Below are positions 19,801 through 27,981 of a DNA stretch of 60,731 nt, piece by piece; the stretch's first letter is position 1; each line of letters begins with the position of its first letter. The position numbers and the translations under genes were made by a program. The stretch comes from Sphingobacteriales bacterium. GTDB taxonomy: Bacteria; Bacteroidota; Bacteroidia; Chitinophagales; Chitinophagaceae. The notes below the pieces were generated by a model. That model was not told the DNA's origin. It did not search any database and worked only from the letters and a program-made list of their open reading frames with translations. The stretch lies in contig JACPUV010000048.1 of assembly GCA_016192105.1 (NCBI GenBank), positions 1 through 60,731 on the forward strand, read 5' to 3'.

Positions 19801-20229
19801 GATATTGCCCGGCTGGAAAAAGACGGCCAATATAATTTGTCAATTGAAGGCGAACCTGTAATATTACAAATCGCCGAAGTTGAGATTAACAGCGAGGATA
19901 TCCCCGGCTGGACCGTTGCCGGAAAAGGCAATTTGACGGTAGCGCTGGACGTTACGGTAACCCCGGAACTGGAAGCAGAAGGACATGCCAGGGAATTTGT
20001 GAACCGGATACAGAAGATCCGCAAAGACAGTGGGTTTGAGCTGACAGACCGGGTAGTCATCACGGTGAAGGCACCCGACGGATTAAAAGATTCGTTAGCC
20101 CGGTTTAAAACCTATATTTGCGCCGAAATTCTGGCCGACAAACTGGAGTTTGTGCCTGAAATAACGGAAGGCACCGAGATTGATATTAACGATGTTTTGC
20201 TAAATGTGATTGTTTCAAAAAAAGGGTAA
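16897..20229 (+). CDS. ileS: Isoleucyl-tRNA synthetase
   Basis: Charges tRNA-Ile with isoleucine. The 1110-residue class I synthetase has the HIGH-equivalent GMPGIHH (about residue 57), W-D-T-H-G-L-P-I-E-L, an editing domain region with W-T-T-T-P-W-T-L-P-S-N, and K-M-S-K-R at about residue 657. The length and signature sequences fit the long Bacteroidota form. A second ATG two codons in (16903) is an equally possible start. dksA-like follows after three bases, indicating one transcript. Confidence 0.97.
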   Translation: MAMSAKYREFTGLNLPVIEQEILANWAGNQAFEKSVTLREGAAPFVFYEGPPSANGMPGIHHVISRTLKDLVCRYKTMKGFQVKRKGGWDTHGLPIELGVEKELGITKEDIGKKISVEAYNKKCREVVLRYKDKWDDITRKMGYWVDLNDPYITFKNEYIETLWWLLSELYKKGLLYESVSIQPYSPAAGTGLSSHELNQPGTYKDVKDTSCVAMFRAVQDEKSKFLHDAVHGDEVFFLAWTTTPWTLPSNLGLTVGANIDYVLVKTFNPYTHLPVNVVLAKALLGKYFKEEGKEGDFDGYNEKVKIIPWSVITEFKGSAIEACRYEQLMPYDANSPAHAGGDPFRVLVDSFVTTEDGTGIVHTAPAFGADDYKVGKKYNIGILTMVDRAGKFVDGMGEFSNRYVKNYKDDPDYVDVNVDIAVKLKKENRAFKVEKYEHSYPHCWRTDKPVLYYPLDAWFIKTTALKDRMVELNKTINWKPKSTGEGRFGNWLENMVDWNLSRSRYWGTPLPVWRTEDGEEEVCIGSIAELKELAAKADAVLGTQNPPLVADSIDLHKPFVDDIVLISPSGKAMKRVPDLIDVWFDSGAMPYAQWHFPFENKETFKQSFPADFIAEGVDQTRGWFYTLHAIACLVFDSVAYKTVVSNGLVLDKNGNKMSKRLGNVVDPFETIEKYGADATRWYLITNASPWDNLKFDREGIKEVQRKFFGTLYNTYQFFALYANVDGFAFTEAYIPVAARPEIDRWILSSLNTVVKKVNEYMDDYEPTQAGRVIEDFVDEQLSNWYVRLCRRRFWKGEYEQDKISAYQTLYECLETLTRLIAPISPFFSDAVFRNLNAVTGRFGVASVHHVDFPVPDETAVDTLLEERMQLAQDASSLVLSLRKKVNIKVRQPLQKVLIPVMSPAMKEQLQQVENLVKAEVNVKEIEYLDPDNTFIRKKIRPNFVALGKKLGPKMKAVSTALSQFTQEDIARLEKDGQYNLSIEGEPVILQIAEVEINSEDIPGWTVAGKGNLTVALDVTVTPELEAEGHAREFVNRIQKIRKDSGFELTDRVVITVKAPDGLKDSLARFKTYICAEILADKLEFVPEITEGTEIDINDVLLNVIVSKKG

Positions 20230-20232
20230 TTT

Positions 20233-21102
20233 ATGGCAACTAAAAAGCATGCCCGCCCCGCCGGCGGGAAAAAGGCTCCTAAAAAAGCCGCCAAACCCGC
20301 CAAAAAAGTGGCTGTTAAAAAACCGGCAGCCCGGAAAACTGTGAAGAAATCTGCACCCAAACCCGCCCCTAAAAAGGCCGCGAAAGCCGCTCCGAAAAAA
20401 GCCGCTAAACCTGTCGCTAAACCAGTAGCGAAGAAACCTGCACCCAAACCGGCTCCGAAGCCGGCCGCCAAGCCGGTTCCGGCCGCTAAACCTGCGCCGG
20501 CTCCCAAACAGGAAGCACCGGTGGTAAAACCAGTGGCTAAAAAGCACGGAGCAGTGGATCCAAAATCGCTGGTCTCCATTAAGCCCAAAGTGCAGCCCGT
20601 GATCAAAAAGGAACCACCCCGGCCGGCCAAAGTAGTAATACCCAAAACAAGCGCCAAGAACTCGGTGAAATATGAACCAGAGTTTACCAAATCCGTATTA
20701 GATACAGCTATGCAACAATACAATTCCGGACCCACAATGAGGTACTCCGATAATGACCTCGCAGAATTCAGGGAAATTATCCAGCGTAAACTGGATGCAG
20801 CCAAGAAAGAACTGGCCTATTTACAGGGACTGATCACCCGCAAAGATGAAGGCGGGGATATGGACGAAGCCCGTTACATGACGATGGAGGACGGCAGTGT
20901 AAGTATGGAAAGAGAGCAACTGAGCCAGATGGCCAGCCGCCAAATCACGTTTATTGACCACCTGGAAAAAGCCATGATGCGGATCGAGAACAAGACCTAT
21001 GGTATTTGCCGTGTGACCGGTAAACTGATTGACAAAGCCCGTCTCCGCGCTGTGCCCCATGCCACACTCAGCATCGAGGCCAAGCAGATGATGAACAAGT
21101 AA
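20233..21102 (+). CDS. DksA/TraR-like protein with Lys/Ala/Pro-rich histone-like tail
   Basis: The N-terminal ~105 residues are a repetitive Lys-Ala-Pro tail resembling histone H1; residues ~165-289 form a DksA/TraR-type coiled coil (R-E-I-I-Q-R-K-L-D-A-A-K-K-E-L) and C-terminal knuckle. The zinc-finger region reads Y-G-I-C-R-V-T-G-K-L-I and H-A-T-L-S-I-E-A-K. Only one Cys remains in the whole protein, so a canonical four-Cys zinc site cannot form. DksA proteins act in the RNA polymerase secondary channel; the tail suggests nucleic-acid binding (inference). It is translationally close to ileS. Confidence 0.87.
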   Translation: MATKKHARPAGGKKAPKKAAKPAKKVAVKKPAARKTVKKSAPKPAPKKAAKAAPKKAAKPVAKPVAKKPAPKPAPKPAAKPVPAAKPAPAPKQEAPVVKPVAKKHGAVDPKSLVSIKPKVQPVIKKEPPRPAKVVIPKTSAKNSVKYEPEFTKSVLDTAMQQYNSGPTMRYSDNDLAEFREIIQRKLDAAKKELAYLQGLITRKDEGGDMDEARYMTMEDGSVSMEREQLSQMASRQITFIDHLEKAMMRIENKTYGICRVTGKLIDKARLRAVPHATLSIEAKQMMNK

Positions 21103-21122
21103 AAGAGAAACTAACGATAAGC

Positions 21123-21151
21123 AGGTCGCCTGGAAGGGCGGCCTTTTTTTT
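21123..21151 (+). terminator. Rho-independent terminator of ileS-dksA
   Basis: An 8-bp stem with one T-G pair (21123-21130 with 21137-21144) and a 6-nt loop is followed by seven Ts. It begins about 20 bp after the dksA-like stop. Confidence 0.85.
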
Positions 21152-21247
21152 GTGCAGGAGAAGACCGGAAGACTTCTTAGTTAATTCAGGCTATTCAACC
21201 CAGTTAGCTATTTATCACTTTAACACTGATTCTCCCGGACATTACAA

Positions 21248-21994
21248 CTATTTCCTCTTCCGCAGGAAAACCTGGAAACCCACTCCGGCGGTAAACCCAT
21301 GGTTGGTAAATTTTGTGGTGGTTTCATTTTCGGACCGGGTATCCACACTCCCGTTATTGCCGTCATCCCGCAGCGTGGTTTTCTTAAACACATTTCTGTT
21401 ATAGGAAAAATTATAGCCGAGAAAAAAATCAAGACCGGCGTTTTCTCCCAGTAATTTGGTAAAACCGCCGGACAGGGCGGTGTTAAAAAATGCACCACCG
21501 CTCGAACTGCCGGTGTAACTTATTTTATAAACACCCGATCCGCCGCCGCCATAAAAATACCCTTCGGTTTTCAGGGAACTGAGACCGCCATTCAGTGCCA
21601 GCTGGGCAAAGGGCAGCAGGGAGGATCCGGCGGAGAAATAGTTTCGGGCAAACCCGCCGAACCCGATATTGAACCCGTTATTTTTATCACGCTGGTAAGT
21701 GCTGCCACTTTGTTCGTAGGTTGTTTTTTGCCCGTTCGGATTTAAATTCAGCGTGGCGCCGAGTACCGTATTGCCGGACACAAACCAACCCAGGGAAGGA
21801 TTTACCGTTAGCCCGTAACTGGTAACCTTTGAGGTATTGCTGCCTATGGAAATGACAGCGATATCGGCATTGCCGGAATTAAAAACCAGGGTACCTACTG
21901 TAGCCCCCAGCATCCGGTCGCCCTTGCTGAATTGTCCATGAACCGGGGCGGTCAGTACCAGTATGATCGCCAGGATAAGCAGTTTCCTTTGCAT
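21248..21994 (-). CDS. Predicted outer-membrane beta-barrel protein
   Basis: A 248-residue protein with a signal peptide (M-Q-R-K-L-L start, cut after V-H-G) and alternating strands typical of small OmpA-like or porin-family barrels. It ends T-A-G-V-G-F-Q-V-F-L-R-K-R-K. I chose the ATG at 21994, whose signal peptide begins cleanly; the open frame extends eight codons further. It stands alone on the minus strand between two plus-strand units. No specific function is recognisable. Confidence 0.8.
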   Translation of the reverse strand: MQRKLLILAIILVLTAPVHGQFSKGDRMLGATVGTLVFNSGNADIAVISIGSNTSKVTSYGLTVNPSLGWFVSGNTVLGATLNLNPNGQKTTYEQSGSTYQRDKNNGFNIGFGGFARNYFSAGSSLLPFAQLALNGGLSSLKTEGYFYGGGGSGVYKISYTGSSSGGAFFNTALSGGFTKLLGENAGLDFFLGYNFSYNRNVFKKTTLRDDGNNGSVDTRSENETTTKFTNHGFTAGVGFQVFLRKRK

Positions 21995-22106
21995 AAAAAC
22001 AAGTTGGTTAATAGACAAATATAGGCGTTACCCTAAAATGGCAACAGGGCAATTTTTTTTATTTCCGGGTGGGTTTTGGTTTTTTTTCCTTTACCTTTAG
22101 TTTGTC

Positions 22107-22137
22107 TTGGTAAAGAGGAAAAATCCCTTTACTTTTA
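22107..22137 (+). promoter_or_regulatory. Promoter of the collagen-like lipoprotein gene
   Basis: TTG at 22107-22109 and TACTTTTA at 22130-22137, separated by 20 bp, fit the Bacteroidota pattern with one mismatch (final A for G). The start codon is 33 bp downstream. Confidence 0.5.
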
Positions 22138-22170
22138 AGTCAAAACCAATAACAGCCAAATCAAACGTTT

Positions 22171-22854
22171 ATGAGAAAGTTCAGACTCCTCTCGATTTTG
22201 TTCTTAGCTATTTCATTTATAGCCGTTAGTTGTACAAAAGAAGGTCCGGAAGGTCCTGCCGGTGCTACGGGTCCCCAGGGTCCTGCAGGTATCGGAGGTG
22301 CAACGGGTCCTGCCGGCGCTACCGGCCCTGTTGGTCCGCAAGGTCCTGTTGGTCCCACTGGTCCGCAAGGCCCCGCAGGTACAGCGAATGTGATCTACTC
22401 CAGCTGGTTCAGTTTTGCCAGTGCCGATTGGGCTGATTCTACTATTATAAATGTCGGAAATACAAAAAGAGCTTTAAAAGCTGCTCCCGGCATCACCGCT
22501 GCTGTGATGAACCAGGGCGTGGTACTTAGCTACCTGGCTTTTACGGCCGATCCCAACCAGGCTTTTTATTCAATTCCTTTTACACTGACTGGTGCTACCC
22601 CGGTTATCTTCGGTCACCTGCCGGTAACGGGTAAGATCGCTTATTACATGGTTAACCAGGATGGAACAAATCCCGGGTTTACCCTTTCCACTTCCTTCTC
22701 CTACCGCTATGTGATTATCCCCGGTGGAGTGGCAGGCGGCAGAATGGCTACTGTGGGAAATACCGGTTATACACTGGATCAGATCAAGGCCATGCCCTAT
22801 GATCAGGTGGCCCGGATCTTTAATATCCCCGCTAACGGCGAAGGCTGGAAATAA
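22171..22854 (+). CDS. Collagen-like lipoprotein
   Basis: A 227-residue protein with lipobox V-S-C (Cys21), followed immediately by 15 Gly-X-Y triplets (about residues 25-69) rich in GPx and GAT, then a C-terminal ~155-residue globular domain I do not recognise. Lipidation and the triple-helix repeat suggest a trimeric surface-exposed lipoprotein. Such proteins are frequent in Bacteroidota and of unknown role. It has its own promoter and terminator. Confidence 0.85.
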   Translation: MRKFRLLSILFLAISFIAVSCTKEGPEGPAGATGPQGPAGIGGATGPAGATGPVGPQGPVGPTGPQGPAGTANVIYSSWFSFASADWADSTIINVGNTKRALKAAPGITAAVMNQGVVLSYLAFTADPNQAFYSIPFTLTGATPVIFGHLPVTGKIAYYMVNQDGTNPGFTLSTSFSYRYVIIPGGVAGGRMATVGNTGYTLDQIKAMPYDQVARIFNIPANGEGWK

Positions 22855-22874
22855 TACAGGTTTAAAATTATATT

Positions 22875-22913
22875 AAGAGGCTGTCTCCGCTGAGGCAGCC
22901 TCTTCTTTATTTT
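22875..22913 (+). terminator. Rho-independent terminator after the collagen-like gene
   Basis: A ~13-bp stem (22875-22887 with 22892-22904, one T-G pair) with a 4-nt loop is followed by a T-rich stretch. Confidence 0.8.
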
Positions 22914-22935
22914 ACACACCCGCCTGAAAAAGAAT

Positions 22936-23008
22936 CGCAGAGGGTGCAGAGAAAATACATTCGCTCTGCCGTCGTAGTCTCTGTGTACTCAGCGTTCTTG
23001 CGGTTTAT
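22936..23008. repeat. Imperfect inverted repeat, dispersed intergenic type
   Basis: Arms at 22936-22952 and 22978-22994 share CGC, GAG and CAGAGA blocks in inverted order; the text resembles the 'cgcagag...ctctgcg' intergenic repeat I know from many Bacteroidota genomes. The latter is memory, not a search. It fills the space upstream of the PhoD gene. Confidence 0.45.
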
Positions 23009-23085
23009 AGTACCCCGGGAATGATAACGCTCTTCCTGTCCCTGCATCCTTATTTCTTGTTAAATTGCGGCTCCAAAACCCACAC

Positions 23086-24429
23086 ATGAAAAAAATCTTC
23101 TTCCTGCTTGTCTGCGCGATTAATTCAGTTTCGCTGTTCGCCCAGCCACGGGTCATTTCCGGTCCCATGCTGGGCCCGGTAGAACTGCGTGATGCAAAGA
23201 TCTGGGTGGAAGTATCCCCCGAAGTAAAAGCAGTGGCATTGCAGTATAATAAGCCGGGAGAGAGAGCCGGTAAAACGATTCCATACAAAGGTCAGCTTGG
23301 CAACGAGTTTAACCCGCTTACTTTTACCATTGGCGGACTTGAGATCAATACGACTTATGAATACCGGATTTTGATAGATGGAAAACCAACCCTTAAAAGC
23401 GGGCAGTTTACCACGAAGGATCTTTGGCAATGGCGTAAACCCGTTCCGGATTTTAGTTTCCTGACGGGTTCCTGTTCCTATTTTAACCAGCCGGAATATG
23501 ACCGGCCCGGAACTCCTTACGGGAAAGACTCTTCCATTTTCAGTGCGATGGCCAAAGAGAAATCCGCGTTTATGATCTGGATGGGAGATGCCTGGTACAC
23601 CCGGGAAGTGGATTACTACAGTGAGTGGGGACTTTGGTACAGGGCGAGCCACGACAGGGCCATTCCCGCCCTGCAGGGTTTCCTGAAAGCAATGCCCCAA
23701 CTGGCCACCTGGGATGATCATGACTATGGCCCCAATGATATCGGGAAAAATTATATCCTGAAAGAAACCAGCCGGAACGTATTCAACAGTTATTTCTGCA
23801 ATCCCTCTTCCGGCGAAAATGGCCAGGGGATCTATACCATGACTTCCTGGGGAGATGCTGATATCTTTTTGCTGGATGACCGCTGGTGGCGCAGCGCAGA
23901 CCGGATGAAAGATTCAGTAGATGGTAAGCCAAACCCCGACAAAAGAATGCTGGGGGCCCGGCAAATGGACTGGCTCAAAAATTCATTGCTCTTCAGTACG
24001 GCCACATTTAAGATCATTACCGTGGGCAGCCAGGTGCTGAACCCGGTTTCTCCATTCGACAAGTGGCGGGATTTTCCGGCCGAATACCAGGAACTGATGG
24101 ACTTCCTGGCTGAATACAGGATCAATGGGGTATTGTTCCTGACCGGTGACCGGCATCATAGTGAGATCATCAAAACAGACCGGCCCGGGTCTTACCCGCT
24201 TTATGATATCACGGTTTCGCCGCTTACTTCGGGGACACATACATTCAGCGGCGTCGAAAAAAATAATCCGTACCGGGTATTCGGGCTCGATGAAAAACAG
24301 AATTATGCCCGATTCAGTTTCAGCGGCCCCAGGGGAAGCCGTAAGCTGACCGTGGATTTTCTGGGTGTTAAAGGAGAAAACCTGGGACTGTGGTCGGTCT
24401 CGGAAAAAGAATTAAAAACCCCGCAATAA
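23086..24429 (+). CDS. PhoD-like alkaline phosphatase D family protein
   Basis: A 447-residue secreted metallophosphoesterase: signal peptide cut near S-L-F-A, a Fn3-like N-terminal domain (about 20-120), then a PhoD-type catalytic domain with W-M-G-D-A-W-Y, T-W-D-D-H-D-Y-G-P-N and F-L-T-G-D-R-H-H-S-E, the expected metal ligands. PhoD enzymes hydrolyse phosphate mono- or diesters in the periplasm. I chose the ATG at 23086 because it opens the signal peptide; the frame extends back to a TTG at 23065. The next gene starts seven bases after its stop. Confidence 0.88.
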   Translation: MKKIFFLLVCAINSVSLFAQPRVISGPMLGPVELRDAKIWVEVSPEVKAVALQYNKPGERAGKTIPYKGQLGNEFNPLTFTIGGLEINTTYEYRILIDGKPTLKSGQFTTKDLWQWRKPVPDFSFLTGSCSYFNQPEYDRPGTPYGKDSSIFSAMAKEKSAFMIWMGDAWYTREVDYYSEWGLWYRASHDRAIPALQGFLKAMPQLATWDDHDYGPNDIGKNYILKETSRNVFNSYFCNPSSGENGQGIYTMTSWGDADIFLLDDRWWRSADRMKDSVDGKPNPDKRMLGARQMDWLKNSLLFSTATFKIITVGSQVLNPVSPFDKWRDFPAEYQELMDFLAEYRINGVLFLTGDRHHSEIIKTDRPGSYPLYDITVSPLTSGTHTFSGVEKNNPYRVFGLDEKQNYARFSFSGPRGSRKLTVDFLGVKGENLGLWSVSEKELKTPQ

Positions 24430-24435
24430 GCTGCT

Positions 24436-24915
24436 ATGACTCTTTATTTCGGATACGATAAGCGACAGGTGATCCAGGCATTACGGTATCATTTCATCAG
24501 CCGGAGGGAAATCAGGCTCATGCTGATCCTTGTGAATGTGTTTGCCCTGGCCTCCATCACCCTTTATGCCCTGAAGAAAATCACGCCCATGGCTTTTTTT
24601 GTGGGTTCCTTTTTATGGATCGTGCTGATGATCAGTTTCTGGTTTATCCTCCCGTATATGGTTTATCGGAAAGCCATTACGTTCCGCCATGAATTCAGTA
24701 TGGATTTCCGGGATGACGGATTTACCCTGTCCCACGAAAGAGGCTCCCGGTCATGGTCCTGGACCGCACTGAAGAATTACCTGGAAAGCCCGCATTTTTT
24801 TCACCTGTATTTTGACAGCCGCTCTTTTTTACTGGTACCCAAGAACGGGTGTAAGGACAGTGATGAAGTTTTTGAGCTCCGGAAACTGATCAGGGAAAAA
24901 GTGCCTAAGGGGTAA
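24436..24915 (+). CDS. YcxB-like membrane protein
   Basis: 159 residues with two adjacent transmembrane segments (about 30-80) followed by a soluble domain containing R-S-W-S-W-T-A-L-K and S-F-L-L-V-P-K-N, the C-terminal pattern of YcxB-like proteins. Function of this family is unknown. It follows the PhoD gene by six bases, so it is probably in the same transcript. Confidence 0.7.
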   Translation: MTLYFGYDKRQVIQALRYHFISRREIRLMLILVNVFALASITLYALKKITPMAFFVGSFLWIVLMISFWFILPYMVYRKAITFRHEFSMDFRDDGFTLSHERGSRSWSWTALKNYLESPHFFHLYFDSRSFLLVPKNGCKDSDEVFELRKLIREKVPKG

Positions 24916-24934
24916 GCAGGCAGGAAGCAGGGAT

Positions 24935-25363
24935 TTATAAGGGTTTTTCCATTACATAGTGCGGGATGGTGATTTCGGTAAATTCATCACCACTTACGCA
25001 ATATCCCATTTTTTCGTAGAAGCCGGCCGCATTCTTGCGGGCATGCATGGAAAGGACTTTGTACCCCCGGTCCCGGGCAATGTTCTCGGCAAAGTTCATG
25101 ATCGCCCTGCCGATCCCTTTTCCCTGCAGGTTGTTCAGTACCGCCATCTGCCGTAGCCGTATGATCCGGGAGTTTTCTTCGACCAGCATGCAACAGCCCA
25201 GGATCTCGTCCTCTTCAAAAGCGCCGATCAGGATATCATTTTTTTCCCCTTCCAGTTCTTCAGGAGTGAAGACCAGTCCCAGCGGTTTACGCAGGATGGT
25301 ATCCCGGAGATTGACCATTTTCTGGTAGTCTGAGCTGCCATGTTCGATAATTTTCAGCGCCAT
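24935..25363 (-). CDS. GNAT family N-acetyltransferase
   Basis: A 142-residue GCN5-related acetyltransferase. The acetyl-CoA loop reads Q-G-K-G-I-G-R-A, preceded by a R-Q-M-A-V strand and followed by A-A-G-F-Y-E-K-M-G-Y. I chose the ATG at 25363 (MALKIIEHG...); the frame extends 19 codons upstream with no family similarity. Substrate unknown. Confidence 0.85.
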   Translation of the reverse strand: MALKIIEHGSSDYQKMVNLRDTILRKPLGLVFTPEELEGEKNDILIGAFEEDEILGCCMLVEENSRIIRLRQMAVLNNLQGKGIGRAIMNFAENIARDRGYKVLSMHARKNAAGFYEKMGYCVSGDEFTEITIPHYVMEKPL

Positions 25364-25544
25364 ATGGAAACAATTAAAGGGAGGGCGCTTCAAAATACAA
25401 AGTTCCGGCAACACTACCAACCGTTAATTGGTGTAAAATTTCGCCCGGGAACCCGTTCAAAGCCGGTTCTAGCACCTCGTTTTCAATATTTTGGGCCAAA
25501 TATGGAAAAAACGTTCTTTCGCACACTTATTTATTCAAAAAGTA

Positions 25545-25552
25545 TATTTTTG
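25545..25552 (+). promoter_or_regulatory. Bacteroidota -7 element of acpP
   Basis: TATTTTTG, an exact TAnnTTTG match, ends 26 bp before the acpP ATG. No clear -33 TTG. Confidence 0.55.
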
Positions 25553-25578
25553 CACCCAATAAACAAAACTTTACGAAC

Positions 25579-25815
25579 ATGTCAGACATTGCATCAAGAG
25601 TTAAAAAGATCATCGTTGACAAACTGGGCGTTGACGAAGCAGAAGTTACAAACGAAGCTTCTTTTACCAACGACCTGGGTGCCGATTCTTTAGACACTGT
25701 AGAACTCATTATGGAATTTGAAAAAGAATTCAATATTTCTATTCCGGATGAGCAAGCCGAAACGATCACCACTGTAGGTCAGGCTATTACTTACCTGGAA
25801 GAGCACGCCAAGTAA
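25579..25815 (+). CDS. acpP: Acyl carrier protein
   Basis: The 78-residue acidic protein carries the [10 protein letters not shown] motif; the Ser (about residue 38) takes the 4'-phosphopantetheine that holds growing acyl chains. It is the central carrier of fatty-acid synthesis and is followed by fabF, the usual bacterial arrangement. A hairpin (25830-25846) and a strong terminator-like hairpin lie between them, so acpP is probably expressed at a higher level than fabF. Confidence 0.97.
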   Translation: MSDIASRVKKIIVDKLGVDEAEVTNEASFTNDLGADSLDTVELIMEFEKEFNISIPDEQAETITTVGQAITYLEEHAK

Positions 25816-25861
25816 TGTACAATATGTGGCCTGCCTGAACGGCAGGAATAAATGTTATACC

Positions 25862-25916
25862 CCGCCTTCTTAATCCGGTAGTAGCCGGATAGAAGGCGGT
25901 TGGTTTTTGTTTTTGA
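25862..25916 (+). terminator. Terminator-like hairpin between acpP and fabF
   Basis: A 15-bp stem in two blocks (25862-25870 with 25891-25899 and 25873-25878 with 25885-25890, 2-nt bulge) with a 6-nt loop is followed by a T-rich tract. Partial termination would let acpP be transcribed more than fabF. Confidence 0.8.
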
Positions 25917-25939
25917 CTAAACTGCTTTACTTTCACAAT

Positions 25940-27193
25940 ATGGAACTGAAAAGAGTTGTCGTTACCGGGATGGGTGCCATCACCCCATTGGGAAATACTG
26001 TTCAGGAATACTGGGACGGACTTATTAACGGGGTGTCGGGCGCAGACATGATTACCCAATTCGATGCGGCTAAGTTTCGTACGAAGTTTGCCTGTGAAGT
26101 GAAAAATTTTGAACCCACCCGGTTTCTTGAAAAAAAAGAAGCCAGGAAGGTTGACCGCTTTACGCAATTTGCCCTGGTAGTCAGTGACCAGGCCATGGCC
26201 GATGCCGGTTTGAATAAAGAAAACATCAACCCGGACCGGGTGGGTGTGGTCTTTGCCAGCGGGATCGGCGGACTAATCACTTTTCAGCACGAAGTGACGG
26301 ATTTTGCGAATGGAGACGGTACCCCCCGTTTCAACCCTTTTTTCATTCCGAAAATGATCCTGGATATTGCGGCCGGCCAGATCAGTATGCGGCATAACCT
26401 GCGGGGTCCCAATTTTGCTGTGGTCAGTGCCTGTGCCAGCAGTACCAACGCGATCATGGACGCGTTTAACCTCATCCGGCTGGGGAAGGCCGATATTATT
26501 CTGAGTGGTGGCAGTGAAGCGGTGATCAGTGAAGCCGGTGTGGGCGGGTTCAATGCCATGAAGGCCATGAGTGAGCGGAATGAGGATCCCAAAACAGCCA
26601 GCCGCCCCTACGATAAGGACAGGGACGGGTTTGTAATGGGTGAGGCTTCGGGTATTTTGGTGCTTGAAGAATTAGAGCATGCCAAAGCCAGGGGGGCAAA
26701 GATCTATTGTGAAGTGGCTGGTTGCGGTGCTACGGCAGATGCCTATCATATCACCGCCCCGCACCCGGAAGGCCTGGGCGCCCGCAATGTAATGATCTCG
26801 GCACTGGATGATGCGGGAATGAAACCTGACGAAATTGATTATATCAATACGCACGGAACCTCGACGCCGATTGGTGACGGAGCGGAAGTCAAAGCGATCA
26901 CTGCCGTTTTTGGCGAGCATGCATACCGCCTCAATATCAGCGCCACCAAATCCATGACCGGGCATTGCCTCGGCGCAGCCGGTGTGATTGAAGCGATCGC
27001 GAGTATTCAGGCGGTGGTGCATGACCTGGTGCCGCCAACGATCAATCACTTTACAGATGACCCGGAACTGGACCCGAAACTTAATTTCACTTTCAGCAAG
27101 GCGCAGAAACGGACGGTGAGGGCCGCATTGAGCAATACATTTGGATTTGGCGGGCACAATGCCTGTGTGATTGTAAAAAAGTATATGGCCTGA
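25940..27193 (+). CDS. fabF: 3-oxoacyl-[acyl-carrier-protein] synthase II
   Basis: Condensing enzyme that elongates acyl-ACP with malonyl-ACP. The 417 residues show the catalytic triad Cys (V-V-S-A-C-A-S-S, about 165), His (N-T-H-G-T-S-T-P, about 305) and His (S-M-T-G-H-C-L-G-A-A-G, about 342). The ATG at 25940 (MELKRVVVTGMG) is chosen because it matches the family N-terminus; the frame runs 11 codons further up. rnc begins about 20 bp after its stop. Confidence 0.97.
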   Translation: MELKRVVVTGMGAITPLGNTVQEYWDGLINGVSGADMITQFDAAKFRTKFACEVKNFEPTRFLEKKEARKVDRFTQFALVVSDQAMADAGLNKENINPDRVGVVFASGIGGLITFQHEVTDFANGDGTPRFNPFFIPKMILDIAAGQISMRHNLRGPNFAVVSACASSTNAIMDAFNLIRLGKADIILSGGSEAVISEAGVGGFNAMKAMSERNEDPKTASRPYDKDRDGFVMGEASGILVLEELEHAKARGAKIYCEVAGCGATADAYHITAPHPEGLGARNVMISALDDAGMKPDEIDYINTHGTSTPIGDGAEVKAITAVFGEHAYRLNISATKSMTGHCLGAAGVIEAIASIQAVVHDLVPPTINHFTDDPELDPKLNFTFSKAQKRTVRAALSNTFGFGGHNACVIVKKYMA

Positions 27194-27212
27194 TTCGCCT
27201 TTTTTTCGTAGC

Positions 27213-27977
27213 TTGAATACCGTGGATTTCTTTAAAAATTTTTTTACCAAACTCGAAGGTTCCTCTTTCAAAAAAGAACTCAGGAATTTGCTGGGTTACA
27301 AGCCCGGGTCCATTTCCCTCTATAAAACAGCACTTACCCACCGCTCGGTACGGGAAGGTGCGGATGAAAACAATGAGCGCCTCGAATACCTCGGGGATGC
27401 CGTACTCAGTGCCCTGATCGCCGACTACCTCTTTAAACGTTACCCCTATAAGGAAGAAGGGTTCCTGACCGAAATGCGCAGCAAGATGGTCAACCGGCAG
27501 CAACTGAATGAAATCGCGGTCCGCATGGGACTCAAAAAGATCACCCTGTACAATAAAATGGACGGCTCCCTGAAAGTGAGCCAGATTTTCGGGAATACCC
27601 TGGAAGCCCTGGTGGGTGCCATCTACCTCGATATCGGGTACAGGAAAACAGCCAAATGGGTACTGGATTATATTATCCTTCCCCATATGTTTATGGATGA
27701 CCTGGAGAACCTGGAGATCAATCATAAGAACAAACTCTATGGCTGGGCCAATAAAAATGGCCGGGTGCTGGAATTTGAAACACTGAACGAAAAGCTGGAA
27801 AACGGCCGGCGCCTCTTTACGGTGGCCGCTGTACTCGATGGAAAAAATATAGCCGAAGGGAAAGCCTTCAATAAAAAAGACGCTTCCCAGATCGCGGCCC
27901 AGGTAGCCGTTGAAAAACTGGGAATCGTGAATGCTGATTCGGTCGGTGATACGGAAGAAAAGGGAGGCCTTAACTAA
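27213..27977 (+). CDS. rnc: Ribonuclease III
   Basis: Cuts double-stranded RNA in rRNA processing and mRNA turnover. The 254-residue protein has the signature E-R-L-E-Y-L-G-D-A-V-L (about residue 51), the G-N-T-L-E-A-L-V-G-A-I-Y-L-D metal site and a C-terminal double-stranded RNA-binding domain (about 165-240). There is no ATG at a suitable position: the start is TTG at 27213 or GTG at 27222. acpP-fabF-rnc is a common bacterial order. Confidence 0.96.
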   Translation: MNTVDFFKNFFTKLEGSSFKKELRNLLGYKPGSISLYKTALTHRSVREGADENNERLEYLGDAVLSALIADYLFKRYPYKEEGFLTEMRSKMVNRQQLNEIAVRMGLKKITLYNKMDGSLKVSQIFGNTLEALVGAIYLDIGYRKTAKWVLDYIILPHMFMDDLENLEINHKNKLYGWANKNGRVLEFETLNEKLENGRRLFTVAAVLDGKNIAEGKAFNKKDASQIAAQVAVEKLGIVNADSVGDTEEKGGLN

Positions 27978-27981
27978 CGCA

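Noticed and set aside
22161..22358. Minus-strand ORF rich in G-P-T-G-P and P-A-G repeats
   Set aside because: Antisense shadow of the collagen-like gene; GGT/CCN triplets translate as repeats in both directions.
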